Below are positions 1-8,223 of a stretch of 64,000 nt of DNA, one piece after another. The number at the start of each line of letters is the position of its first letter. Positions within the stretch are counted from its first letter, which is position 1. Below the pieces are notes generated by a model that saw only the letters and a program-made list of their open reading frames with translations, was not told the origin of the DNA and made no database searches. A program made the position numbers and the translations under genes. The stretch is from Alcaligenaceae bacterium. GTDB taxonomy: Bacteria; Pseudomonadota; Gammaproteobacteria; Burkholderiales; Burkholderiaceae_B. The DNA is taken from contig JACCEP010000003.1 in the NCBI GenBank assembly GCA_013416395.1, positions 496,001 through 560,000 of the forward strand, given 5' to 3'.

Positions 1-1279
1 TGTTGGCAGCCGCGGCTGCGGGTTTGTCGGCAGGTGCCTGCTTGCCCGGCTCTGCCGGCGCTTCCCCTGCCTGGGCGTTAGCGCCCTGGCCCGGTTTGGC
101 GGCTGCGCCGGCGCCCGGCTTAGCTGGCTTTTTGCCAGGCTGCCATGGCATAGGCTGGACCTGGGCTCCCGGACCAATCTTCTGGAAGCCTTCTACAATA
201 ACAACGTCTCCGGCAGCAAGCCCTTTATAGATGACATACCCGCCATTAACCAAGGGGCCAAGCGCTACCGTCATGGGAGCAACCTTACCGTCTTTGATCA
301 CCATGACACTGTTCAAGCCATCGGCTGTGCGCTGAACGGCCTGTTCTGGAACGATAAGGGCTTTTTCATCTGTGCCCTGCTCAAGACGGACCCGCACATA
401 CATGCCAGGCAGCAGAATCTGATCAGGGTTATCAAACAGTGCGCGTAAATTTACTTGCCCCGTTGTTGGGTCAACGCTAACACCTGAAAACAAAAGCTTG
501 CCTTTGTGCTCATACTCGGAACCGTCCTCAAGCAGCACCTGAGCGAGCGCCGAGCCGTCTTCCGACTGCGTGAGTTCCCCACTGGCGAGCGCCTTGCGCA
601 GGTTCGCCAGCTGCATGGTTGAACGGGTGATATCCACATAGACGCGATCAAGCTGCTGCACGACGGCCAATTGCGTGGCTTCAGTAGCACTGACCAAAGC
701 ACCTTCGGTCACCATCGATTTGCCGATGCGCCCGTCAATCGGCGACTGAATTTTGGTGTAGTCCAGATTGATTGTGGCTGACTGCAGATCAGCCTTCGCT
801 GCAGCCACGGACGCCTCTGCCTGCGCTGCGCGTGCCGCCGCATCGTCATACTCTTGGCGGCTGACGGCATTTGCCTTGATTAACTTGGTATAGCGATCGG
901 CAAGCAGACGTGCGCTACGCACATTGGCTTCAGCATTTTTGAGCTGGGCGGCAGCCTGATCACGCACTGCAGTGTAAGGTGCAGGGTCAATGGTAAACAG
1001 CAACTGCCCTTCTTTTATATCGCTGCCTTGCTCGAAATTAATCTCTTGAACAATACCGGTGACCCGCGCGCGAATCTGCGCATCTTTGACCGCTTCAACA
1101 CGACCTGGCAATTCGACAAAAATTTCAGTTTTGCGCGGCTCAACGGTGACGACGCTAACCGGAACTTTCATCCCTCCTGGGGCTGGTTGGCTTTTCTCAC
1201 CGCACGCAGCAAGCAAAAAGAGAGATGAAAACAATACTACGCGCGCTTGCTGCCAGGTAGGCAGGCGAAGATTCGGCAT
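1..1279 (-). CDS. RND efflux pump periplasmic adaptor (MFP/AcrA family), 3' end outside window
   Basis: This is the periplasmic adaptor that links an inner-membrane RND pump to an outer-membrane channel in a tripartite multidrug exporter. Translation from the ATG at 1279 gives a lipoprotein signal with lipobox LAAC (Cys26), then a first beta-barrel and lipoyl segment (EPRKTEIFVELPGRVEAV), a coiled-coil hairpin at about residues 100-170, the return motif TKIQSPIDGRIGKS, and the C-terminal barrel domains. After about residue 380 the visible tail is rich in Ala, Pro, Gly and Lys and has no stop before the left edge, so the gene is partial. The pump gene would be expected further left, outside the window. 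Substrate cannot be read from the sequence. The family call is strong. Confidence 0.9.
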   Translation of the reverse strand, partial: MPNLRLPTWQQARVVLFSSLFLLAACGEKSQPAPGGMKVPVSVVTVEPRKTEIFVELPGRVEAVKDAQIRARVTGIVQEINFEQGSDIKEGQLLFTIDPAPYTAVRDQAAAQLKNAEANVRSARLLADRYTKLIKANAVSRQEYDDAAARAAQAEASVAAAKADLQSATINLDYTKIQSPIDGRIGKSMVTEGALVSATEATQLAVVQQLDRVYVDITRSTMQLANLRKALASGELTQSEDGSALAQVLLEDGSEYEHKGKLLFSGVSVDPTTGQVNLRALFDNPDQILLPGMYVRVRLEQGTDEKALIVPEQAVQRTADGLNSVMVIKDGKVAPMTVALGPLVNGGYVIYKGLAAGDVVIVEGFQKIGPGAQVQPMPWQPGKKPAKPGAGAAAKPGQGANAQAGEAPAEPGKQAPADKPAAAAAN

Positions 1280-1481
1280 CAGGGACTCCCGGTCGACCAC
1301 AGCGCCGATGCCGACGCCATTGTCTATTTCTTAGTGTTTTATAAGGGGTAAAGTATATAGGTAATCTCCAGATGTAAGTAGTGATACCTATTTCGTTGTG
1401 TTTCAAACTCTGCTTAGGCACGCAATTTGCCGCCCTGTTATTGTCACTGTTGACTACTCAATTTAAAACCAAGGAGGTAGC

Positions 1482-1802
1482 ATGATTAAATCCAGGACCG
1501 CCCAGCTTTTGCTCGCCATTGCTGCGGCCATGACACTTGGTGCCTGCGCTCATCAACAACCCGAGCAGCGCAGCGCCACCGAATACAGCGATGACACGAC
1601 CATAAACGCTCAGGTTCAGGCCGCTGTACTTGGCGTGCCTGGTGTTCATGCCAATAATATCCAGATTGATACGTACGAAGGCGTGGTCAAGTTGCGCGGC
1701 AAGGTCGACACCCAGGCGGCAGCGCAAAATGCCATTCAGGCAGCACGTCAGGTCGCTGGCGTTAAGTCAGTGGATTATGACATTGACGTAGTACCAAAAT
1801 AA
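1482..1802 (+). CDS. BON-domain lipoprotein (OsmY-like)
   Basis: A 106-residue envelope lipoprotein. Residues 1-22 are a signal peptide ending in lipobox LGAC (Cys22). The rest is one BON domain (about residues 38-104), with the typical pattern of a short helix, the turn GVHANNIQIDTYEGVVKLRG, and a second helix ending in GVKSVDYDIDVV. BON domains are thought to bind phospholipid membranes or other envelope components, and OsmY-type proteins respond to osmotic or envelope stress. The start is supported by an AAGGAGG ribosome-binding site about 7 nt upstream. It stands alone, transcribed away from the efflux gene, and ends at a strong hairpin. Its exact role is inferred only from the domain. 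Confidence 0.88.
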   Translation: MIKSRTAQLLLAIAAAMTLGACAHQQPEQRSATEYSDDTTINAQVQAAVLGVPGVHANNIQIDTYEGVVKLRGKVDTQAAAQNAIQAARQVAGVKSVDYDIDVVPK

Positions 1803-1881
1803 ACAATGTTTCTTCGCTTTGAACAGTAGGCTATGTCGCGCTCCCGATCAACCCCGCCAAAACTTGTCGGCGCCCTTTACT

Positions 1882-1922
1882 GCCTGCTTACTCCGCTTTC
1901 AGCGTAGGCGGAGTAAGCAGGC
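1882..1922. terminator. Bidirectional 15-bp hairpin between convergent genes
   Basis: A perfect 15-bp inverted repeat (GCCTGCTTACTCCGC and its complement) around an 11-nt loop sits between the BON gene and the convergent gene at 1929. There is no clear T-run on either side, so termination is inferred from position and stem strength. Confidence 0.65.
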
Positions 1923-1928
1923 CAAGTG

Positions 1929-2507
1929 CTAAGGCTTGACTTCCAGATTGGGACTAATCAAAGGATCAAAATCTTGCCATTGTCCATCGCGCCATTGGCC
2001 GCGAGCTCTTTCTACCTCAACACCACCGGCATCACGCAGCAATACTGACACACGCTCCACCTGATCAGCTTCGACATGCACGGCCAGCATCACGCCTGAC
2101 GGCCGTCCTTCATGTTCTTGGGCAAGTCGGCTTTGCGCCCGGCTGCGTTCTGGATGAGCTCGACCCAGTTTATAAACGGCGCCAAGCAACGAACCAACGT
2201 AGGCACCTATCCCTGCACCACCAGCAATGAACAGGGCGGATACGCCAAAGCTGTAAGTAACTGCCATCCCTATCCCTGCGCCCAGCAGGCCGAAAATGGC
2301 CGCACCACCAACAGCACCGTACTGCCCTCCTTCAGAACCAGGGTCAGCGACACTATCACCCCCACCTGGAAACGCATCATGAGTGCCTGCTGGATTCACA
2401 TAGAAAGTATGCAACGCATCAGATGATATCCCCGCGTTCATCAGCGAGATTGCAGCTGCCTTAGCGGCCTCGAAAGTCTCGAAACGAGCTGCTACGATTA
2501 ACGCCAT
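1929..2507 (-). CDS. Glycine-rich membrane protein of unknown function
   Basis: A 192-residue protein I cannot name. The N-terminus (VAARFETFEAAKAAAISLMN) looks like a small alpha-beta module. It is followed by a Gly-rich membrane segment at about residues 65-115 with GxxxG-type spacing (glycine zipper), then an Arg-rich stretch and a second alpha-beta module near residues 135-170 (VMLAVHVEADQVERVSVLLR). The layout resembles stress-related proteins in which ferredoxin-like modules flank a glycine zipper. The start at 2507 is chosen over an ATG at 2546 because AAGGAG lies about 8 nt upstream of it. It is convergent with the BON gene across a shared hairpin. Function is not assigned. Confidence 0.75.
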   Translation of the reverse strand: MALIVAARFETFEAAKAAAISLMNAGISSDALHTFYVNPAGTHDAFPGGGDSVADPGSEGGQYGAVGGAAIFGLLGAGIGMAVTYSFGVSALFIAGGAGIGAYVGSLLGAVYKLGRAHPERSRAQSRLAQEHEGRPSGVMLAVHVEADQVERVSVLLRDAGGVEVERARGQWRDGQWQDFDPLISPNLEVKP

Positions 2508-2556
2508 AACTTGCTCCTTAAACGCATCAAGTCCGGTCATCACCATGACACCAGAC

Positions 2557-2583
2557 TAGTTGCACCCGTGTCGGGCGCAACTA
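2557..2583 (-). terminator. Hairpin after the ybhN-like gene
   Basis: A 7-bp outer stem (TAGTTGC/GCAACTA), one A-C mismatch and a 4-bp inner stem with a 3-nt loop begin directly after the stop codon of the gene ending at 2584. There is no T-run, so this is a weak candidate. Confidence 0.4.
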
Positions 2584-3582
2584 CTAACTTCGTGCCTTTA
2601 CGTTAGGCTCCTGAAAAGCGGACGCACGGTTGCGTTGCGTCATTTCGGTCAACAAATAAATAACGCCCGCGATAAAAAGTGGGACAAGGTAATAGACAGC
2701 GCGATACACCAACGCACCCGCAAGCACTTCGCTACGCGACATATCGGGTGATGTCAGCAGCGCAATAACTACCGCTTCCAGCACCCCAAGCCCCGCTGGG
2801 ACGCGAGCGACTAACCCAGCAACAGCACTTAGCAGCACGGCGCCGAGCACCATGGGGTAGGCTACTCGCTGTTGCAGCAACACCCACAACACCGAACCCA
2901 TAAGTGCCCAATTGCACGTTGCCACAAAGACTTGAAATAATGACAACACGCCAGAAGGCAGCTCAAGTTGCTGCCCGCGGACAGACCATGATCGTGTGCC
3001 TGAAAAAAAACACATACTCACATACGCAAGCGCGACCACGGCCATGATGACACCGATAATCCGCAACGTGCCTGTGCCCAGCCACCAATCTGCAGGCAAG
3101 TCGACTGCCCCCAATGCAAATACCACGCCGGCAAGCAACAGGTACCCGACCCAGTTGGTAACGACCGCAAGCCCAAAGACGCGCGTAGCCGTGCCGGGCG
3201 AGATGCCTTGCTGCGTATACAGGCGCAGACGCAGGCCTAAACCGCCCACAGACGATCCCAGACTCATGATAAAGGCGTAAACCATCATGCCCGACAGATA
3301 CGTTCTGAGCGACGACAGTTTGTGCCCGACATACCGTTTTCCGATCAGGTCAAAGGTCGCGTACACAAGATAACTGGCCAGCGTGAGCACGCCGCCCAGC
3401 GCAAGTGCGCGTACGGGAACCTGCGCCATCGCCTTCAGCACCTCACCCCATTCCACTTGCCACGCCGCCATGCCGATCAAAAGCACTATCAGTATCAGAA
3501 ATACCGTGGTCAATACTGTTCGCAATCTGGACCAGTTTTCCTTGCCCCAGTTTATGCACGACGAGACCCATGATGATTTCAT
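2584..3582 (-). CDS. YbhN-like integral membrane protein (UPF0104 / LPG synthase TM domain family)
   Basis: A 332-residue polytopic membrane protein. Several hydrophobic helices begin near residue 20, and the conserved segment SLGSSVGGLGLRLRLYTQQG is typical of the UPF0104 family, which shares the flippase-like fold of the lysylphosphatidylglycerol synthase membrane domain. The lysyl-transferase domain is absent. It is the third gene of an operon in the order endonuclease/phosphatase-like, cardiolipin synthase-like, YbhN-like. That is the order of E. coli ybhP-clsB-ybhN. Its start overlaps the previous stop by 4 bp, so translational coupling is likely. A role in phospholipid handling at the inner membrane is inferred from context. 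Confidence 0.85.
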   Translation of the reverse strand: MKSSWVSSCINWGKENWSRLRTVLTTVFLILIVLLIGMAAWQVEWGEVLKAMAQVPVRALALGGVLTLASYLVYATFDLIGKRYVGHKLSSLRTYLSGMMVYAFIMSLGSSVGGLGLRLRLYTQQGISPGTATRVFGLAVVTNWVGYLLLAGVVFALGAVDLPADWWLGTGTLRIIGVIMAVVALAYVSMCFFSGTRSWSVRGQQLELPSGVLSLFQVFVATCNWALMGSVLWVLLQQRVAYPMVLGAVLLSAVAGLVARVPAGLGVLEAVVIALLTSPDMSRSEVLAGALVYRAVYYLVPLFIAGVIYLLTEMTQRNRASAFQEPNVKARS

Positions 3583-5057
3583 GTGGACTCCTTGGTTCTT
3601 GGACCCGAGTCTAGGTATTCATGCGAATAAGATTGTTGCCCCAGGTCGGCACCGTCTGGTGCAAGAGCTTCACTGGATTCTTTTACGCGATCTGAAGCAC
3701 TCCTGTCGCCTGGTCTGGCTGTATCCACGACGGGACGCACAATGTTAGGGGTAGCCGATGCCGGGTCTCCGTCTGTTCCGAGCTCTATTGGCTTAGAGTC
3801 AGATTCATTTAGGTGACCCCGGCCGCTATCGGTCGCCGCTTCACCGACAGGCATGCCATCGATAAGTTTGTCATCCTCAACCGATATGGACTTGAGTGCT
3901 GGCTGGCGCGCAGGCAGACGCGCCAGCCACGACGGAAAATTACGCAGAAAGTGAAAAACAAAAACGCCCAGGAAAACGCGCTGAATTTTTCTGCGCGGTT
4001 GTGTATCCGGGCTCATGCGTTTGCAGTGATTATCAACAAGCTTTTGTAGATTTTCATGGAGCTGCGTACTGAATGCGCGATCCTGGATAAGCACGTTGGC
4101 CTCCAGGTTCAGCGCCAGGCTCAGCGGGTCGAGATTGCTCGACCCGACGGTTGACCAGGCGTTATCGACCACAGCCACTTTGCCGTGCAAAGGCCGTTCA
4201 CAATACTCATAAATTTCAACACCAGCAGACAGCAGATAGTCATACAACATGGTGGCGACAAAGCGCGCGAACGGCATGTCTGGCTGCCCCTGCAAAATCA
4301 GGCGCACGTTGACACCCCGCTTCGCAGCGCGACGCAGGTCACGCAAAAACCGGTAGCCCGGAAAAAAATAGGCATTAGCTATGGTGATCTGATGTTGTGC
4401 CGCACGTATGCCCAGCCTGTAGTGCCGCTCTATGTCATTTTTATGTCGGTCATTATCGCGAACCACCAGGGCTGCTGAACTATCGCCCGGCGGCTCCATC
4501 TGGCGATGTTTGTTGCGGCGCAGTTGTCGCCATGAAAAACGTGGTTTTACCGGCGCCAGTACTTCAGCCTCGAAACGTACAATCTCGTCAACAAGCGGGC
4601 CACGTATCGCGATGGCATAGTCCTGCTTGGCCTCTGGCCCATAGTCTGCCAGATGATCAGCGCCAAAGTTGATACCGCCCACAAACGCCAGCGTATCGTC
4701 AACCACAATAATTTTTCGATGCAGGCGCCTGAATAAGTTGGTACGCATTCCAAACCGCTTGGGCTGAGGGTCAAAAAGATGAAACCCCACGCCCACAGAT
4801 GTCATGGCCTCAATAAAGGCTGGTGACAAGTCTGCTGTGCCATAGCCATCTGCTGCAATATCCACCTTAACGCCACGCTTGGCAGCAGCGATAACTACTT
4901 CCTGCAGCTGATTGCCCACTTTGTCAGCAAATATGATAAATGTTTCGATCACCACGCTGCGCTGGGCCTTCCCGATGGCCTCAAACACTGCCGGGAAAAA
5001 ATCTTCGCCGTTCTCCAACAAGGTAATGGCGTTTCCAGTTGTCCAAGTGACTGTCAT
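3579..5057 (-). CDS. clsB: Cardiolipin synthase B-like phospholipase D enzyme
   Basis: This enzyme is predicted to make cardiolipin by phosphatidyl transfer in the PLD superfamily. Both HKD catalytic motifs are intact: H113-x-K115-(x4)-D120 followed by GGIN, and H291-x-K293-(x4)-D298 followed by GSSN. There is no N-terminal pair of membrane helices as in ClsA, which fits ClsB. The protein is 492 residues against about 413 for E. coli ClsB. The extra part is a C-terminal tail from about residue 395 that is rich in acidic and polar residues and looks disordered. The gene overlaps both neighbours by 4 bp (ATGA) within the ybhP-clsB-ybhN-like operon. Donor lipid specificity is not visible. Confidence 0.88.
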   Translation of the reverse strand: MTVTWTTGNAITLLENGEDFFPAVFEAIGKAQRSVVIETFIIFADKVGNQLQEVVIAAAKRGVKVDIAADGYGTADLSPAFIEAMTSVGVGFHLFDPQPKRFGMRTNLFRRLHRKIIVVDDTLAFVGGINFGADHLADYGPEAKQDYAIAIRGPLVDEIVRFEAEVLAPVKPRFSWRQLRRNKHRQMEPPGDSSAALVVRDNDRHKNDIERHYRLGIRAAQHQITIANAYFFPGYRFLRDLRRAAKRGVNVRLILQGQPDMPFARFVATMLYDYLLSAGVEIYEYCERPLHGKVAVVDNAWSTVGSSNLDPLSLALNLEANVLIQDRAFSTQLHENLQKLVDNHCKRMSPDTQPRRKIQRVFLGVFVFHFLRNFPSWLARLPARQPALKSISVEDDKLIDGMPVGEAATDSGRGHLNESDSKPIELGTDGDPASATPNIVRPVVDTARPGDRSASDRVKESSEALAPDGADLGQQSYSHEYLDSGPRTKEST

Positions 5058-5818
5058 AACTCAATCTCCACAGCCAGAGGTGCGTGATCCGACAAGCGCG
5101 ACCAAGGACGGTAGCGCAGCGAAATCGGCTCGAAATTCAGCAAATTGCGCACATAGATGCGATCAAGCCTGAGCAAGGGAAAATGAGCCGGAAACGTACG
5201 GGCAACCCGCCCTCGTCGTTCACAGAACACCTCACGAAGATTAGCGCTGCGTGCAAGCAGGCGCTGGCCACGTTCTCGCCAGTCATTGAAATCACCCGCC
5301 ACCACAAGCGGCGCCTGCTGCGGCACCTCGTTGCCTATGTACTTGCACAGCTCGCCCATTTGGGTCGTTCTATGGCCTTCACGCAAGCCCAAATGCACGC
5401 ACACCACATGCACCTCTCCGTCATAGCCTGGCGGCTTGACCACGCAGTGCAGCATGCCGCGCTTTTCCTTTTCACCCACTGAGATATCAATATTCTCGTG
5501 ATAGGTAATTGGAAACTTCGACAGCACCGCGTTGCCGTGATGGCCATTTGGGTAGACGGCATTGCGCCCATACGCAAACTGGGGCCAGATGGAGTCGGCA
5601 AGAAACTCATATTGACTCGTAGTAGGCCAGGTAGCCAGTTTTTCAGCATGCAGCTGATGCGCGCCCAGTACCTCTTGAAGAAAAACAATATCTGCACCGG
5701 TCGAACGGATGGCTTCACGCAGCTCATGCAGGATGAAGCGGCGGTTAAACACCGTAAACCCCTTGTGCGTGTTTACGGTCAGAATTTTGAGTGTGAGTGA
5801 TGCGTCCTTGTTGGCCAT
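5054..5818 (-). CDS. Endonuclease/exonuclease/phosphatase family protein (YbhP-like)
   Basis: A 254-residue member of the EEP fold, a Mg-dependent phosphodiesterase superfamily that includes exonuclease III and lipid phosphatases. Visible family motifs are LTVNTHKG near the N-terminus, the metal-binding Glu in IVFLQEV, VVAGDFNDW, and the C-terminal SDHAPL. It is the first gene of the operon that continues with clsB and the YbhN-like gene, and its stop overlaps the clsB start by 4 bp. Position next to a cardiolipin synthase suggests a lipid or envelope substrate rather than DNA, but this is inference. No signal peptide is present. Confidence 0.85.
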   Translation of the reverse strand: MANKDASLTLKILTVNTHKGFTVFNRRFILHELREAIRSTGADIVFLQEVLGAHQLHAEKLATWPTTSQYEFLADSIWPQFAYGRNAVYPNGHHGNAVLSKFPITYHENIDISVGEKEKRGMLHCVVKPPGYDGEVHVVCVHLGLREGHRTTQMGELCKYIGNEVPQQAPLVVAGDFNDWRERGQRLLARSANLREVFCERRGRVARTFPAHFPLLRLDRIYVRNLLNFEPISLRYRPWSRLSDHAPLAVEIEL

Positions 5819-6007
5819 GGAACCCAGCGAAAGTTATATATGGCAGATTCCCCAGCAAGTGGCGTGCCACTCATGCTCCATGTTGCCAGCTCCAGGCAAA
5901 CCCAAAGCAACAACAGCCAACAGCTCTTTTGTCACATTCACGGTTTACAGTCGAACAAGTGTCCGTCTGAAAACTTGGCAATATTGCAGTAGCGGTAGCG
6001 CTTTTCA

Positions 6008-6096
6008 GCCGAAAGAGGTCGTTGCATCGCTTATACGCCGAAAAGAGGTAGTCACAGCGTTTTTTAGCCGAAAGAGTAGGCGCAACCGTAAACGAA
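6008..6096. repeat. Three imperfect 29-30 bp tandem units
   Basis: The core GCCGAAA recurs at 6008, 6037 and 6067, with related sequence around it (CAGCCGAAAGAGG, CGCCGAAAAGAGG, TAGCCGAAAGAG). Spacing is 29 and 30 bp. The units are imperfect and lie in non-coding DNA. Confidence 0.6.
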
Positions 6097-6212
6097 ACTG
6101 CAAGGCTCAGCAGATAGTGCGTGTCAATATCTTCGATCAGCTGAACATTTTGCAAATCCGCTCACTGCAGCCGTGTGCGTGGTAACCAGCACCGGGCATG
6201 CGAACGGGCTAT

Positions 6213-6332
6213 GGTAAGTGTGGCAGTAAGTGCAATGGCCGTTGCAATGGCAGTTGCTGTGTGAGGAGCAATGGGAGGTGCGGTGACAGGTGCAGTGGTA
6301 GACGCGGTGGAAGGTGCATTGGGAGGTATTTG
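6213..6332. repeat. Ten imperfect 12-bp tandem units
   Basis: Ten consecutive blocks of exactly 12 bp share a consensus close to GGNAGGTGCAAT. Because 12 is a multiple of 3, open frames through it show four-residue periodicity on both strands. I read that as a consequence of the repeat and not as evidence for a protein. Confidence 0.75.
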
Positions 6333-6573
6333 GACCGAGCCGTAGTACGGGTGGCTCACCCACCATTGGCTGTACCTAAGCGGATTCGTCGAAATATGGG
6401 CATGAGCCCCTTGGACGAGCCACTTCACGGAACATTTTTAAGCATAGCCGATATTTATTTAGCAGGTGCGAATATAGCTTCAGATTACCTCAGTATTAAG
6501 CTCATGAAAAATAGACTGTGGTAACACTCATATTAATCAAGGTGCTTGAAAATCAGGGCGAAAGGAGGAAAAC

Positions 6574-7113
6574 ATGAATAACTCACCGGATTCTCTTTCC
6601 AAGAAAGATGAGCTGACTCAACGCTCTCATAACCATCAAGAGAAGAAAGAAAACCTTAGCGATCTCATAACCCAAAAACGGGAATACAAAATTGATGGAG
6701 TGATCAATCAGGCTTATAAACGAGTATTTTCGCCCGAGCAATTTACGCTTGTAGGTGTCTTGAAAAATATTACAGCGTCGTCAGCACAATTTTCAGCCGG
6801 AGATTTCACCGATTGGCTCACACTGCCCACGCACCTAATCGAAGAGACCACACTGCTGGGCGTATTGAAGGAGGTCGAGGTAAAACGAGGGACGACATTA
6901 CCGCTTTATTCTATTTTGCTAGCCAGACCGCAGACCCAAAGCGAGCACTTTTTTTTCAACTTGGTTATTCCGCCCTTTTTTCATGCTGCCAAAAACTCAA
7001 ACTGGGCGGATGTTAATTACAAACTGAGCGCAACCGAAAAATCAGACCCACCCCATCCCGCAGACGTGAGCCAGCCATTACGAAAAAGAATAGATCACCA
7101 ACGGCGAAAATAA
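6574..7113 (+). CDS. Orphan hypothetical protein, 179 residues
   Basis: I do not recognise this gene. The start has a good ribosome-binding site (AAAGGAGG about 6 nt upstream). The first 40 residues are charged and polar (DELTQRSHNHQEKKENLSD). The middle, about residues 45-145, looks like a folded alpha-beta domain with hydrophobic strands (QFTLVGVLKN, TLPLYSILLA, HFFFNLVIPPFF). The tail is Pro- and Arg-rich. There is no signal peptide or membrane helix. Base composition is visibly more A/T-rich than its neighbours, and it sits alone between two repeat-rich intergenic stretches. Both facts are compatible with acquisition by transfer. No function is proposed. Confidence 0.65.
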   Translation: MNNSPDSLSKKDELTQRSHNHQEKKENLSDLITQKREYKIDGVINQAYKRVFSPEQFTLVGVLKNITASSAQFSAGDFTDWLTLPTHLIEETTLLGVLKEVEVKRGTTLPLYSILLARPQTQSEHFFFNLVIPPFFHAAKNSNWADVNYKLSATEKSDPPHPADVSQPLRKRIDHQRRK

Positions 7114-7168
7114 CGATACACGCTTCAATTAGTGTATCGCGAGCACATCTTTTCGATTAGTGCATCGC
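7114..7168. repeat. Hairpin and short direct repeat after the orphan gene
   Basis: Directly after the stop codon lies an 8-bp inverted repeat (CGATACAC/GTGTATCG, 10-nt loop). Its right half begins a direct repeat TTCRATTAGTGYATCGC, seen at 7125-7141 and again at 7152-7168. It may act as a terminator, but no T-run follows. Confidence 0.45.
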
Positions 7169-7284
7169 CGGCAAAGTTAAGTGCATGCAATCAAGCTGCA
7201 AAGGCTTCGCTGCAAAGGCCTTACCACAAGGCTGAAGAACCGCCGTAGCCTACCAAACGCGTGGATCCCAGGAACGCGCAGCCC

Positions 7285-7420
7285 TAGCATGGTATTAGCG
7301 CCATGAACGCATCGCCCTATTAACCCAGCAGCCCTATCAACGTACTAACCCTAGGAACGTATTAGCCGGAGAAGCGCTTCAATCGTATTAACGCATCAAC
7401 CGTAGATGCGCATCAGCCCA
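7285..7420. repeat. Degenerate ~25-bp units starting TATTA
   Basis: Several loosely similar segments begin with TATTA or TATCA and contain AACG and GCCC. They fill the 314-bp gap between the orphan gene and the ABC ATPase. The period is irregular (about 17-26 bp). No gene is supported here. Confidence 0.4.
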
Positions 7421-7427
7421 GGTCACC

Positions 7428-8222
7428 TCAACTTAACAACAAACCGTCATCAGCCAGTTCTTCGCCACGTACCCGCTCAAACATATGCAACAAATCGGCC
7501 ACTTCCATACCCTTGCGCTGTTCGCCCGATACATCAAGCACAACCTTGCCCTGATGCAGCATAACGGTGCGCTCACCCACATCAAGCGCCTGACGCATGC
7601 TGTGTGTCACCATCATGGTGGTCAATTTGCTCTCACCCACAATACGGTCGGTAAGCTCAAGTACAAACTGCGCGGTTCGTGGGTCAAGCGCTGCCGTATG
7701 CTCATCAAGCAGCAAAATCCGCGAAGGCTGCAATGCCGCCATAAGCAGGCTAACCGCCTGGCGTTGGCCCCCTGATAACAGGCCGATACGGTCGGAGAGC
7801 CTGTTTTCCAGGCCCAGGCCCAATATGGATACACGTTCACGAAACTCATCGCGCATGGCGTTTTTGACCGCTCTTGAAAAGCCGCGCCGCTTGCCACGCC
7901 CATAAGCCAAGGCCAGATTTTCTTCAATGCTCAGGTCTTCGCACGTGCCTGCCATGGGGTCTTGAAACACCCTCGCCACCCTTTGTGCTCGGGTCCAGAC
8001 GGGCTGGCGGGTAACGTCTTGCCCATCAATAGCGATGGTGCCGGTGTCCACTTCCAGCTCGCCCGAAACGGCATTTAAAAACGTAGATTTTCCAGCCCCG
8101 TTAGACCCGATTACCGTCACAAACTGCCCCGACGGAATTTCTAGTGAAAGGCCTTGTAGTGCACGGGTTTCAATCGGTGTGCCTACGTTGAAGGTTATAT
8201 AAAGATCTTTTGCGCTCAGCAT
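7428..8222 (-). CDS. ABC transporter ATPase, TrpXYZ-type importer
   Basis: The 264-residue cytoplasmic ATPase of a three-gene ABC importer. Walker A is GSNGAGKST at residues 39-47, the signature LSGGQ at 149-153, and Walker B ILLLDEHTAALD at about 169-180; the His after the catalytic Glu is common in this subfamily. The permease gene ends 1 bp upstream and the solute-binding protein gene precedes that, so all three form one operon read leftward. In Gram-positive bacteria this type takes up aromatic amino acids such as tryptophan. The substrate here is not known. There is no clear terminator after it, only the degenerate repeat stretch at 7285-7420. Confidence 0.88.
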   Translation of the reverse strand: MLSAKDLYITFNVGTPIETRALQGLSLEIPSGQFVTVIGSNGAGKSTFLNAVSGELEVDTGTIAIDGQDVTRQPVWTRAQRVARVFQDPMAGTCEDLSIEENLALAYGRGKRRGFSRAVKNAMRDEFRERVSILGLGLENRLSDRIGLLSGGQRQAVSLLMAALQPSRILLLDEHTAALDPRTAQFVLELTDRIVGESKLTTMMVTHSMRQALDVGERTVMLHQGKVVLDVSGEQRKGMEVADLLHMFERVRGEELADDGLLLS

Positions 8223-8223
8223 A

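Larger units (their letters stand above)
5819..6573. other. 755-bp divergent intergenic region, repeat-rich
   Basis: This lies between the start of the YbhP-like gene and the start of the orphan gene at 6574, so it should hold both promoters. It contains two different tandem arrays (6008-6096 and 6213-6332). Open frames here, for example 6198-6524 on the plus strand, are read through the 12-bp array and have no family-like sequence. I do not support any gene in it. Confidence 0.6.

Noticed and set aside
6198-6524. 108-residue protein with Gly-Arg-Cys repeats
   Set aside because: The periodic sequence follows from the 12-bp array, both strands show similar periodicity, and there is no convincing ribosome-binding site.
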